64,000 bases of DNA, from contig JACPOP010000008.1 in the NCBI GenBank assembly GCA_016191465.1, forward strand, positions 131,878 to 195,877, in the 5' to 3' direction. The notes under the pieces were generated by a model that did no database searches, was not told where the DNA came from, and worked only from the letters and a program-made list of their open reading frames with translations. The stretch comes from Chloroflexota bacterium. GTDB lineage: Bacteria; Chloroflexota; UBA6077; CF-72. A program made the translations under genes and the position numbers. Positions 40,562-49,010 of the stretch are shown piece by piece; position 1 is the first letter of the stretch, and each line of letters begins with the position of its first letter.

Positions 40562-40962
40562 TAGCGGCGGCCCCAGCCGCCGCTGGTCCCGCCGGCGCCG
40601 CCGCCGCCCCGACTGCTGCCGCCGCGCTGATCGAAGCAGTCAGAGCAGTACACGGGCTTGTCGCCGCGCGGCTGGAACGGTACCTGGGCCTCCTTGCCGC
40701 AGCTCGCGCACGTGGCCGAGAACATCTCTCGGTTGCCACGGCCACCACCACCACCACCGTAGCTCCCGCCGCCAGAGGAGTAGCTGCCGCCGCTGTAGCC
40801 GCCGCCTCCACCACCCTCACCGCGCTCCGTCTTGCGAGCTGCGCGGCAGTCAGGACAACGGCTCGGCTCGCTGTACCCGCGCGCCGCGTAGAACGATTGC
40901 TCGCCCTCGGTAAAAACAAATGACGTGTTGCAGTCGCGGCAGGTAAGCGTGGTGTCCGGCAT
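40561..40962 (-). CDS. Zinc-ribbon protein with Gly-rich linker
   Basis: 133 residues from ATG 40962 (MPDTTLTCRDC). The first metal unit is CRDCNTSFVFTEGEQSFY with CPDCRAARK (C-x2-C...C-x2-C), a Gly/Ser/Tyr-rich linker of about 40 residues follows, and then a second unit CASCGKEAQVPFQPRG with YCSDCFDQR. This matches a small family of zinc-ribbon proteins (zf-trcl and CxxC_CxxC_SSSS types) seen in Chloroflexota and related groups. Possibly nucleic-acid binding; function unknown. Confidence 0.82.
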   Translation of the reverse strand: MPDTTLTCRDCNTSFVFTEGEQSFYAARGYSEPSRCPDCRAARKTERGEGGGGGGYSGGSYSSGGGSYGGGGGGRGNREMFSATCASCGKEAQVPFQPRGDKPVYCSDCFDQRGGSSRGGGGAGGTSGGWGRR

Positions 40963-41159
40963 CGGAGCGAGTCCTTCGGGGTGGGAACGGGGCGGCTGAC
41001 GGCCAAGCCACCCGAGAAATGGGGTTCCGACCGGGACGCGCTGGTCGCTTCGGGGACCGAACGACGACGAACGAACGAACAACGAGCGGAAAAGGGCTGT
41101 CGCCTGAAGTATCGCCCATCTCGCCCGGGAATGCGAAACGGACGCCAGCAGCGAGCCAA

Positions 41160-41585
41160 CTACAGGGTGCCGGGCGCCAGCGCCCCCAGGGCCCGCTGCA
41201 GGCGTGACCTGGCCTCGCGGGCCACGCCGGCCACCACGGGGTTGTCGCCGACCAGGCCGAGCGCCGCCTCTGGGTCCATGGCTTCCACGCTGCTGGTGCC
41301 ATCCTGGTTGTCATAGACCACCACGTTGCAGGGCAGCAGCAGGCCTATGCCCAGATCCGCCGCCAGCGCCTGGTGCGCTAACGGCGGGTTGCAGGCGCCC
41401 AGGATGATGTACGGACGGAACTCCGCGCCCAGCTTCTCCTGCATGGTCTGCCGGACGTCGATCTCTGTGAGGATGCCGAAGCCTTCCTCTTTCAGCGCCC
41501 CTTTCACGCGCGCAACAGCTTCGGCATACGGGGCGTCGAGCGTGGTGCCGAAGCCGTACGGGCGCTGTGGGGTCTGGGTAGTCAT
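41160..41585 (-). CDS. DUF302 domain protein
   Basis: 141 residues from ATG 41585 (MTTQTPQRPYGF); the track's ATG 41621 adds 12 residues upstream. The family pattern is clear: YAEAVARVKGALKEEGFGIL, then EIDVRQTMQEKLG, YIILGACNPPLAHQAL, and GLLLPCNVVVYDN. The two cysteines in GACNPP and LPCNV are conserved in DUF302. Genes of this family often sit with sulfur or redox genes, as here beside the MBL-rhodanese protein. Activity unknown. Confidence 0.88.
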   Translation of the reverse strand: MTTQTPQRPYGFGTTLDAPYAEAVARVKGALKEEGFGILTEIDVRQTMQEKLGAEFRPYIILGACNPPLAHQALAADLGIGLLLPCNVVVYDNQDGTSSVEAMDPEAALGLVGDNPVVAGVAREARSRLQRALGALAPGTL

Positions 41586-41714
41586 GGGTGCTCGTGTCCT
41601 CTCGATGTGCCGGTCAGGCAATGGTGGTTCGTCGGGTGTGGTTGACCGAGTTGCCGGGCACCGGGCGCCGATACGCGGGGCTCGAAAGGGAGCGGGCTCC
41701 GGCCAGCATCGCCA

Positions 41715-43175
41715 TCAGGCGGCAGTCCGCAGCCCGGCAGGCGCCGCGCCCGAGGCTTCCGCGCGGCCGCTTTCCCGCGCCACGGGCTGCTCCATGGGCA
41801 ATCCTGCCAGCCGCCAGGCAGCCATGCCGCCCAGGGTGTTGAGCACCGACTGGAAGCCGCGCTGCTGGAGGAGGCTTGTGGCGATGCTCGATCGGTACCC
41901 GGAGCCGCACACGACGGCGACCGGTTGCCGCGGATCCAGCCCGACGACGGCCAGTTGGGCGGGCAGCTCGCTACCCAGCGGGAGGTGCCGCGCACCGGGG
42001 ATGTGGCCGCTAGCCCATTCGTCGTCCGTCCGCACGTCCAGGACCTGCAAGATGGAGTCCGTGGCGCGTCGGTGTTCGAGGTCATGGACGCTCAGCTCGG
42101 CGATCCGTTCCACGGGCAGGCCGCGCTCCGTCCATGCGGCCATGCCGCCCTCCAGGTAGCCCGCGATACTGTCGTAGCCGATCCGCTGGAGCGCGGTCGT
42201 CACGGTGGCCCAATCGTCCGCGCGTTCGAGCACCAGGAGGAGCGGCACATCGTGTGGGACAAGCCAGCCCGTCCAGGTTGCCAGCATGGGGCCGAGCGGC
42301 ACGTTGTAAGCACCTGGAACGTGCCCACCCCCAAAGGCCAGGTTCTGGCGGGTGTCGAGGACGACGGCGCCGTGCCCCGCCAGGTGCTGCACCTCCTCCG
42401 CTGGCAGCGGACGCGGACCAGCCGTTCGCGCGGCCGCGGGTCCCTGCTGATTGGCCGGGCGCATGCGCGCGTAGTAGGCAGGAATGCTCGGGTCGCCTTG
42501 CAGCACGGCCCGCACGAACGTGTCCCGGTCGGCGTGCCGCAGGAACGGGTTGGTCAACTTCTCGTAGCCGATGGTGCTCTGGCGCGTCTGCGCGATCCCC
42601 CGCCCGCACAGCGAACCGCCGCCATGCGCGGGCAGCACGATGGTGCCATCGCCAAGGGGTAGCAGCTTTTGGTGCAAGCTCTCGAAGAGCTGGGGCGCCA
42701 ACTGCTCCCCGAGCTCCCGCCCGAGGAGGTCCGGGCGGCCCACCGAGCCCACCAGCAGGTCGCCACCGGTGAACACCAGCAGCGGCACCTCGGTTGAACG
42801 GATGGTGTCATACACGGCAAAGCTGAGGTGTTCGGGCGTGTGGCCCGGCGTGCGCAGCACGCGGACGAGCAGCTCGCCAAGCCGCAGCGTGTCTGCGTCT
42901 CGGACGCCTCGAAACGGAAACTGCAGGCCGGCTTCTGCCGAAGCCACGTGCTCGGCGCCCGACAACTCCGCGAGCCCTCGTGCCCCAGAGAGGAAGTCAT
43001 TGTGGACGTGCGTCTCCAGCACGAAGCGCAGCCGGAGCCCGGCGGTTCCTGCCGCGGCCAGGTACGCGCCGGTGTCGCGGCGGGGATCGACCACGAACCC
43101 TTCATGGGTCTGGTCGGAGCCCACCAGGTACGACTGGTGGCCGAGGCCTTCGACGAAGAATGGCTCAAGGTACAT
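41715..43175 (-). CDS. MBL-fold persulfide dioxygenase-like protein with two rhodanese domains
   Basis: 486 residues. Residues 1-240 are a glyoxalase II/ETHE1-like metallo-beta-lactamase domain: ETHVHNDFLSGARGLAE metal motif, RTPGHTPEHLSF, FTGGDLLVGSVGRPDL and PAHGGGSLCG. Two rhodanese modules follow: the first (VLDTRQNLAFGGGHVPGAYN) lacks the catalytic Cys (LLLVLERADD), the second has it in VVCGSGYRSS. Expected role is oxidation of glutathione- or other persulfides and sulfur transfer. AAAGGAA precedes ATG 43175. Transcribed after an ArsR regulator and before DUF302, a probable sulfide-response operon. Confidence 0.9.
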   Translation of the reverse strand: MYLEPFFVEGLGHQSYLVGSDQTHEGFVVDPRRDTGAYLAAAGTAGLRLRFVLETHVHNDFLSGARGLAELSGAEHVASAEAGLQFPFRGVRDADTLRLGELLVRVLRTPGHTPEHLSFAVYDTIRSTEVPLLVFTGGDLLVGSVGRPDLLGRELGEQLAPQLFESLHQKLLPLGDGTIVLPAHGGGSLCGRGIAQTRQSTIGYEKLTNPFLRHADRDTFVRAVLQGDPSIPAYYARMRPANQQGPAAARTAGPRPLPAEEVQHLAGHGAVVLDTRQNLAFGGGHVPGAYNVPLGPMLATWTGWLVPHDVPLLLVLERADDWATVTTALQRIGYDSIAGYLEGGMAAWTERGLPVERIAELSVHDLEHRRATDSILQVLDVRTDDEWASGHIPGARHLPLGSELPAQLAVVGLDPRQPVAVVCGSGYRSSIATSLLQQRGFQSVLNTLGGMAAWRLAGLPMEQPVARESGRAEASGAAPAGLRTAA

Positions 43176-43276
43176 GCGGGGTTCCTTTCAGCTCAGGCGC
43201 CCGTACGCCGTGGACGCAGGTGGAGATGGCGACCGGGACGCCTGGTGCGCCCGAGGCGGAGGATCGTCATCGCCAG

Positions 43277-43600
43277 CTACCCGTGCGCCAGTGCCGCCGC
43301 GTCGGCGAGCTGGGCGCGCAGTACCTGGTGAACCAGGTCACAGGCCTCGGCAATTTGCGGGTAGGCCAGGCGATAGAAGATCGTCGTGCCGTCCCGGCGG
43401 GTCGCCACGATGCCCGCGTCACGCATGATCCCAAGATGCTGCGAAATGTTGGGGTAGGTGAGGCCAAGCGCCTCGGCTAGCTCGCCGACGGACCGCTCGC
43501 GATCGCGCAATGCGTCCAGCAGCTTGAGCCGCTTGGGGTCCGCGAGGACCTGGCACAGCCGCGCCTGACGCTCATACAGGACGTCGTCCGTGGTCGTCAT
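43277..43600 (-). CDS. ArsR-family regulator
   Basis: 107 residues from ATG 43600 (MTTTDDVLYERQARLCQVL). A classic winged helix: RLKLLDALRDRERSVGELAE, recognition helix YPNISQHLGIMRDAGIV, wing TRRDGTTIFYRL. The two cysteines, C16 and C87, would face each other in the dimer region and could form a redox or persulfide switch as in SqrR/BigR, though their positions are not identical to those. No Cys-rich metal site of ArsR is seen. It precedes the MBL-rhodanese gene. A partly palindromic ACTTGCGAAAGT (43607-43618) just upstream is a weak operator candidate. Confidence 0.88.
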   Translation of the reverse strand: MTTTDDVLYERQARLCQVLADPKRLKLLDALRDRERSVGELAEALGLTYPNISQHLGIMRDAGIVATRRDGTTIFYRLAYPQIAEACDLVHQVLRAQLADAAALAHG

Positions 43601-43666
43601 GTGTCTACTTGCGAAAGTCTGCACATATCGTGCCATCCCTGAACGCGCACCACGCCGGCCGGTCCG

Positions 43667-45295
43667 TCAGTTGCCCACGAGACGCAGCCAACGGTATTCG
43701 TACCCTTCCAGGTCCAGCTCGGGTGTGCTGACGATGATGGGCTGGCTCGGATTGCGCCCGAACAGGTGGCGTAGCTCGCGCGTGCCTTCTGGAAGCTCGA
43801 TCCGCACGGTGCAGCGTGAGCGGGAGAAGTTATGGACCGCAAGCAATGTCTGGCCGCGCCAGCGACAGGTGTGCGCCATGACTGCCGGTAAGGTGGTCTT
43901 CAAGAACTCGGCGCCGCCCCACCCGATCTCCGGGCACTCTTTGCGGATGCGAATCAGCCGCTCCACCCAGTTCAGTAAGGAGGCCTGGTCCAGCCGTTGC
44001 GCCTCCACGTTGATGCGCTCGTAGCGGTACTCGCCTTCGCCAATCGGCCGCCGAAGGATCTTCGCAGCGGGTGCGGTGGAGAAGCCACCGTTCTCGGCAT
44101 CGGACCATTGCATCGGCGTGCGGACGCTCTGCCGCTCCGGCAGCGAGAGGTCGTCGCCCATGCCGATCTCCTCGCCGTAGCGAATGACGGGTGTGCCGGG
44201 CAGGCTGAAGATCAGGCTGTAGGCGAGCTCCATGCGCCGTTGGTCACCGTTTAGCATGGGCGCGAGGCGGCGGCGGATGCCGCGGCCGTAGAGCTGCATG
44301 GTGAGCTCCGGCCCGAACTCCTGGAAGCAGAACTGCCGGTCCTCTGGGGTCAGCCGACCCAGGTCCAGCTCGTCATGGTTTCGGAGAAAGCTGCCCCACT
44401 GGGCGGTCGGCGGAAGGGCCGGCAGGTCATGGTACGCCTGCACGAGGGGGCTGGCGTCCTCCCGGGCGAGCGCGAGGAACAGGTGCTGGTTGCCCCAGAA
44501 GTTGAACATCATGTTCATCCGGTCACCATCGCCGAAGAAGGACAGCGTGTCCCGGGGCTCGACGTTCGCCTCGGCCAGCATCACCGCGTCGCCCGTTCGC
44601 CACGAGAGGAAGCGGCGGAACTCGGTGAGGTAGGCGTACTGCTCCGCGCCGAGCGGGGCCTTGGTACCTTTGTCTTCGATGAGAAACGGCGCGGCATCGA
44701 TGCGGAAGCCAGAGACACCCATCTGTAGCCAGAAGCCCATGATCCGCTCGATCTCTTCGCGCACCTCTCGATTGCCCACGTTGAGGTCTGGCTGGAACTT
44801 GTAGAAGCGGTGGAAGTAGTAGGACTTCGCGCGCGCGTCCCACGTCCACGTGGTCTCCTGCACACCCGGGAAGACCATGCCAACGTTCGCGTCCGCGGGT
44901 TTTTTCTTCGACCAGACGTACCAGTCGCGAAAGGGTGAATCCGGGTTGGCGCGAGCCGCCTGAAACCAGGGGTGCTGATCCGAGGTGTGGTTCACCACCA
45001 GGTCCACGATGACGCGGATGCCCATTTCACGCGCCTGGCTCATGAATTCCACGAAGTCGCCCAACGTTCCGTACCGAGGATTGACCCCGTAATAGTCGGC
45101 GACGTCGTAGCCGTCGTCTCTCTCGGGCGAGGGGTAGAACGGCAGCAGCCAGACGCACGTCACGCCGATGCCGGCGAGGTAGGGCATGCGATCGGTCAGG
45201 CCACGGAAGTCGCCAACACCATCCCCGTTGCCGTCCGTGAACGTACCCACATCCAGGCTGTAGATGATGGCGTTCTTGTACCAGAGGTCAATCAC
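43667..45295 (-). CDS. GH13 alpha-amylase-family enzyme (trehalose synthase-like)
   Basis: 542 residues from GTG 45295 (VIDLWYKNAIIYSLDVGTF). Catalytic barrel motifs: VVNHTSDQHPWF, GFRIDAAPF (nucleophile Asp), MLAEANVEPRD (acid Glu), and FLRNHDELDL (stabilising Asp); the C-terminal beta domain runs from about 450. The N-terminal WYKNAIIYSLDVGTFTDGNG is typical of trehalose synthase/maltosyl-type GH13 members, which interconvert or hydrolyse alpha-glucosides. No maltokinase domain is fused. The track ORF begins 184 codons too early. Substrate not certain. Confidence 0.9.
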   Translation of the reverse strand: MIDLWYKNAIIYSLDVGTFTDGNGDGVGDFRGLTDRMPYLAGIGVTCVWLLPFYPSPERDDGYDVADYYGVNPRYGTLGDFVEFMSQAREMGIRVIVDLVVNHTSDQHPWFQAARANPDSPFRDWYVWSKKKPADANVGMVFPGVQETTWTWDARAKSYYFHRFYKFQPDLNVGNREVREEIERIMGFWLQMGVSGFRIDAAPFLIEDKGTKAPLGAEQYAYLTEFRRFLSWRTGDAVMLAEANVEPRDTLSFFGDGDRMNMMFNFWGNQHLFLALAREDASPLVQAYHDLPALPPTAQWGSFLRNHDELDLGRLTPEDRQFCFQEFGPELTMQLYGRGIRRRLAPMLNGDQRRMELAYSLIFSLPGTPVIRYGEEIGMGDDLSLPERQSVRTPMQWSDAENGGFSTAPAAKILRRPIGEGEYRYERINVEAQRLDQASLLNWVERLIRIRKECPEIGWGGAEFLKTTLPAVMAHTCRWRGQTLLAVHNFSRSRCTVRIELPEGTRELRHLFGRNPSQPIIVSTPELDLEGYEYRWLRLVGN

Positions 45296-45449
45296 GGGTC
45301 CATTCTGTCGCACCGGCCGCCCTGTGGGACACGGTGGGGGGATGGATTTGCCCGCCCCAGCCTGCTGGGCCGGTTTGCCGCTGAGCTGGTGTGGTCCGGC
45401 GCCGTCCTTCGGGGCTCCCGTGGTTGATCTGTAGCCTGATGCCGTCGAC

Positions 45450-46682
45450 GTGTCTTCATCCGCCTCTGTATCAGCGTCTCCAACCGTCGCCGGCCGGCCG
45501 TCGTGGCGGTGGCAGTTCGGGCTGGTGTGCCTGTTCCTCGCCCTGTGCTTCACGGGATTTGGCGCCTTCGCGCCATTCTTTCCGCTGTACATGCAGGAGC
45601 TGGGGGTGACTGACCGCGCCCAGGCGGCGTCGCTGGCGGGCACGGCAAGCGGCGTCACGCTGGTGCTGTTCGCCGTCGCTAATGTCGTCTCAGGCGCTGT
45701 CGCGGACCGCTGGGGCCTTCGCGCGAGCCTGGTTCGCGCCACGGTCATGTTCGGGATTGGGCTGGCTATTGTCGCGCTCGCCACGGCCCCGCCGGTCGCA
45801 GTGTTCGGGCGCGTCACCCAGGGCCTCGCGGGCGGGTGGAGCGGCATCGTCCTCGCCTACGCGGCGGCCATCGTCCCGACGGCTCACCTCGGGAGCGCGC
45901 TCGGGCTTGTCCAGACGGCCCAATCGGTCGGTAACTCGGTCGGCCCGCTGATCGGGGGCTTCGCGGGCGACGTGATCGGGTTTCGGCTGTCCTTCTATAT
46001 AGGCGGCATCATCATGGCGCTGCTCTCAGTGGCCATGATGGTGTTCCTACGTGAGCCGCCGCGCACCACGCGGAACAGCTTCTCGCTTGGCCAGGGCCTG
46101 CGCTACGTCGGTAGCTCGCGGGAGATCCTCGGCGTCATGCTCCTGACCGTCGTGCTCAATGCCGGCTACCAGGCGCAGTGGCTGTTGCTGACGATCGGCA
46201 TCCAGGAGATCGCCCCGAACCCGGCCGAAGTGGGACGATGGTCCGGCGTGGCTTTTCTGGCGGACGCTGCCGGTATTGCCAGCGCGGCGGCGCTCTTCGG
46301 GCGGGTGGCGAAACGAGCGCCCACCTACCGCGTGATCGCACTGGCGGCCATAGGGGTGCTGATGGCAATGCTGGGCCACCTCGTTGTGCGCGATGTGCTG
46401 CTCTTCGCGGCGCTCCGGCTGGTGGTTGGGCTGTGCATGGGAACGGCCTGGCCGGCCATTCGGCTGCGGCTGGTGGAGGTGAGCGATCCATCGCGCCGGG
46501 CGCTGGTCTTTGGCGTCAACCAGGGCATGTTCTCGCTCTCACTGGCGGTCGGCGCATTCGTAGGGTCGGCAGTTATTGGCGTGGGGGGCTTCACCGGCGT
46601 GACGGCCGTCGGCGGGGTGCTGGTGATCCTGGCGGCGGCCCTGGCGTGGCGCGGCCACCGGGCGGCAACCGGCGCCCCCTGA
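45450..46682 (+). CDS. Major facilitator superfamily transporter
   Basis: 410 residues, 12 membrane segments in two halves, with the MFS loop motif GAVADRWGLR between TM2 and TM3 and GPLIGGFAGDVIGFRLSF after TM5. GTG 45450 gives a short Ser/Ala-rich N-terminus. Of the DHA1 drug-efflux type in layout; substrate unknown. It is divergent from the GH13 enzyme gene with a 154-bp gap. Confidence 0.9.
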   Translation: MSSSASVSASPTVAGRPSWRWQFGLVCLFLALCFTGFGAFAPFFPLYMQELGVTDRAQAASLAGTASGVTLVLFAVANVVSGAVADRWGLRASLVRATVMFGIGLAIVALATAPPVAVFGRVTQGLAGGWSGIVLAYAAAIVPTAHLGSALGLVQTAQSVGNSVGPLIGGFAGDVIGFRLSFYIGGIIMALLSVAMMVFLREPPRTTRNSFSLGQGLRYVGSSREILGVMLLTVVLNAGYQAQWLLLTIGIQEIAPNPAEVGRWSGVAFLADAAGIASAAALFGRVAKRAPTYRVIALAAIGVLMAMLGHLVVRDVLLFAALRLVVGLCMGTAWPAIRLRLVEVSDPSRRALVFGVNQGMFSLSLAVGAFVGSAVIGVGGFTGVTAVGGVLVILAAALAWRGHRAATGAP

Positions 46683-46720
46683 ACGGCTCGGGAACAGCGC
46701 GTGGGCAGGGTAAGTAGAGA

Positions 46721-46822
46721 GTTGTCAGTTGTCAGTTGTCAGTTGCCGGGAGGCGGGCCTTTCCAGACCAACTCCAAACTCCAAACTTGGAACTTGGAAC
46801 TTGGAACTTGGAACTTGGAACT
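46721..46822 (+). repeat. Paired heptamer repeat arrays
   Basis: Two arrays: gttgtca repeated three times (46721-46745), then ccaaact and ttggaac repeated about five times (46770-46822), separated by 24 bp. Same 7-bp period as the arrays near 33.5, 59.0 and 62.6 kb but partly different unit. Located between convergent MFS and VIT genes. Confidence 0.85.
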
Positions 46823-46831
46823 CGTCCGCTC

Positions 46832-47623
46832 TCAGGGGGCGACGCCGGCGACGCCGAGGAGGGCGGGCAGGACGGTGCCGAAGAGCCAGCCCGCGATCCC
46901 GGCCACGGCGCCCAAGGCGAGGATCTCCAGGCCGCTGGGCAGCCAGTGGCGGCGCGTCCAGCGGCTCTTGAGCACGCCCATACAGAAGAGCGCCAGGCCG
47001 GTGAGGAGCACCGCGGTCCAGACGGCGGTGGCCAGGGGCAGCAGCAGGTACGGCAGCAGCGGCACGAGCGCCGCCACGGCAAAGGCGGCGCCCATGACCA
47101 GCGCGCCGCGCAGAGGGCTGCCGTCGTCCTCGGGAGCCAGGCCGAGCTCTTTTTCCACCATGGTCTTGAGCAGCACCGGGCGGACGGCGGCCAGCTCGCG
47201 GGCCACACGTAGGGCGGCCTCTCGCTCCAGGCCCTCCTCCTGGAGCAGGTAGGCGACCTCGGCCTCGGCCTCGCCGGGGCGTTCCTGCACCTCGACGGCT
47301 TCGCCAGCGATCTGCGCGTCGAAGATCTCGCGCTGGCTCTTGGAGGACATGTACTCGCCCACGGACATGCTGAGGATGCCGGCCAGGGCCGCGGCGAGCC
47401 CGGCCACCAGCACGGGGTAGGCCTCGTTCGAGGCGCCGGCGACGGTGCTGACGACCGCCAGGATGCTGATGAGGCCATCCTGGGCACCGAAGACGGCCTC
47501 CCGGATCTCGCTGAGCAGGCCGGCGGTGCGCCGCTCGGCGTCCACGTGGCCTTTGATCCAGGCGGGATCGAAGTCGATGGCGTGCTGCCAGTGCGGGGAC
47601 GGTTCGGGGTGGGTGGTCGCCAC
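46832..47623 (-). CDS. VIT1/CCC1-family Fe2+/Mn2+ transporter
   Basis: 263 residues. N-terminal part HVDAERRTAGLLSEIREAVF and the first membrane region FGAQDGLISILAVVSTVAGA are the VIT signature, followed by SMSVGEYMSSKSQREI, an acidic cytoplasmic helix pair (QEEGLEREAALRVAREL), and three C-terminal membrane segments. GTG 47623 is preceded by GAAAGG. Likely detoxifies iron or manganese. First of the 17-kb minus-strand block; its stop lies 9 bp from a heptamer array. Confidence 0.92.
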   Translation of the reverse strand: MATTHPEPSPHWQHAIDFDPAWIKGHVDAERRTAGLLSEIREAVFGAQDGLISILAVVSTVAGASNEAYPVLVAGLAAALAGILSMSVGEYMSSKSQREIFDAQIAGEAVEVQERPGEAEAEVAYLLQEEGLEREAALRVARELAAVRPVLLKTMVEKELGLAPEDDGSPLRGALVMGAAFAVAALVPLLPYLLLPLATAVWTAVLLTGLALFCMGVLKSRWTRRHWLPSGLEILALGAVAGIAGWLFGTVLPALLGVAGVAP

Positions 47624-47642
47624 GGGCGGTGGGGCCTTTCTT

Positions 47643-49010
47643 TCAGGCGGTGAGTGCGCCGAAGGGGAACGCCTCGACCAGCAGGGCGGGTGCGACGATG
47701 CTCTCCAGGAACACCAGCTCGCCGCGTTCGCGGCGGGTGCCGACGGCCCGCACGGACGCCAGGAGGTGGTCCAGGCGGAGGGTGAACCGGAACTGCGGAA
47801 CGCGGGCCGCTAGGCGCCCGCCGTCCACCCACAGTGTGGCATCTCGGGTGGTGCCGGTGACCAGGGTGATCCGGGGCTGCACCACGCGCACGTAATCCAC
47901 GCGCTGAACAAACAGACCTTGCCCGAGGCTGTGCAGTAGGTCGTCATCGGAGAGGCGGCCAGGTTCGACAACCAGGTGCGAGGGCGCGGGGCCGGCGCCG
48001 AATCGCCAGCCGGGCGGCACGGCATGGCCCGTGGAGCACGTGCCCGCCGCGCGCGCGCTGGCGCGGTCGTGCACCATACCGGCAACGTGGCCGCGGTCGA
48101 TCAGCGCCACCCGTCGTTTTGGCGAGCCTTCGGTGTCGAAGGCCGTGGGCAAGCCGGCCGGGTCCGCACCGTCGTCCCAGAGGGTGAGGTCCTCGCAGGC
48201 TACCCGCTGGCCCTGGCGGTCTGAAAAGACGGAGGCGCCGCCGAGGACCTGGCGTGCTCCGAACGCGCCGTAGCCGAGCGTGGCGAGCAGCGTGTCCACC
48301 GCTTGCGGCCCCAGGACGGTGGGGTACGGTCCAGGCTCGAGGTGACGCGTCGGGAGCGGCTGGAGGCCCGCTTCGATGCGCTCCAGCAGCCCATCGACCT
48401 CGTCCGCGAGGGCACCATGGTCGCGGTGGACGATCCGCCCGTACGAGGAGCGCTCGCCCAGGCTGGCGACGACCTGCAGGACCGCGCGGGTGCGGGTCTC
48501 GGCCCGCCGGAGGCCGGCGGTGCTGGCCACAGCGTGGCGGACCACCGCGTGCGTGGCGGAGCCGCCCAGCGACGTCCCCTGGGGGAACCGGTCGCGGGCC
48601 CGGACAAACAGGCGGGCGCGCTCGACGGGGCCCGCGCATTCCGTGGACGCGAAAGCCGACGGCGTTGTTGCAACGGGCCCTTCGGCGCCATCCGGCAGGA
48701 GCGCTTCGTCAGCGGGTGGGCGTGGCAGGAAGCGCAGGGCGTCTTCCGTCTGCTGGCGGAGCGTGCGCACCGCGTCGAGGTCGGTCGTTCCCAGCGTGGC
48801 CCAGGCCGCGCGGCCGTCGCGCACCAGCCTGGCCCGGAGCAGCACCGTCTGCTCGGCGTGCTGGTACGTGATGCGCGACCCGCCAAAGCGCAGCAGCTCC
48901 TGGCGGGCTTCGAGCACCTCCACCAGTGCCGGAGCGCCGAGCGCGTCCAGGATGTCGTCCAGGCTCGCGCGGCGCTGCTCGGCGAGCGAGGTGGTGGCCG
49001 TGCGCGTCAT
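47643..49010 (-). CDS. TldE/PmbA-like protease subunit
   Basis: 455 residues from ATG 49010 (MTRTATTSLAEQ). Homologous to the TldD partner in overall TldD/PmbA fold (FPQGTSLGGSATHAVV, VLGPQAVDTLLATLGYGAF, LVVEPGRLSDDDLLHSLGQG) but without the HExxxH metal site, as in TldE. ATGA overlap (49007-49010) with tldD gives equal expression. The track ORF 47643-50498 reads back through tldD in another frame. Together with TldD it would cleave unfolded peptides or modified peptide precursors. Confidence 0.88.
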   Translation of the reverse strand: MTRTATTSLAEQRRASLDDILDALGAPALVEVLEARQELLRFGGSRITYQHAEQTVLLRARLVRDGRAAWATLGTTDLDAVRTLRQQTEDALRFLPRPPADEALLPDGAEGPVATTPSAFASTECAGPVERARLFVRARDRFPQGTSLGGSATHAVVRHAVASTAGLRRAETRTRAVLQVVASLGERSSYGRIVHRDHGALADEVDGLLERIEAGLQPLPTRHLEPGPYPTVLGPQAVDTLLATLGYGAFGARQVLGGASVFSDRQGQRVACEDLTLWDDGADPAGLPTAFDTEGSPKRRVALIDRGHVAGMVHDRASARAAGTCSTGHAVPPGWRFGAGPAPSHLVVEPGRLSDDDLLHSLGQGLFVQRVDYVRVVQPRITLVTGTTRDATLWVDGGRLAARVPQFRFTLRLDHLLASVRAVGTRRERGELVFLESIVAPALLVEAFPFGALTA

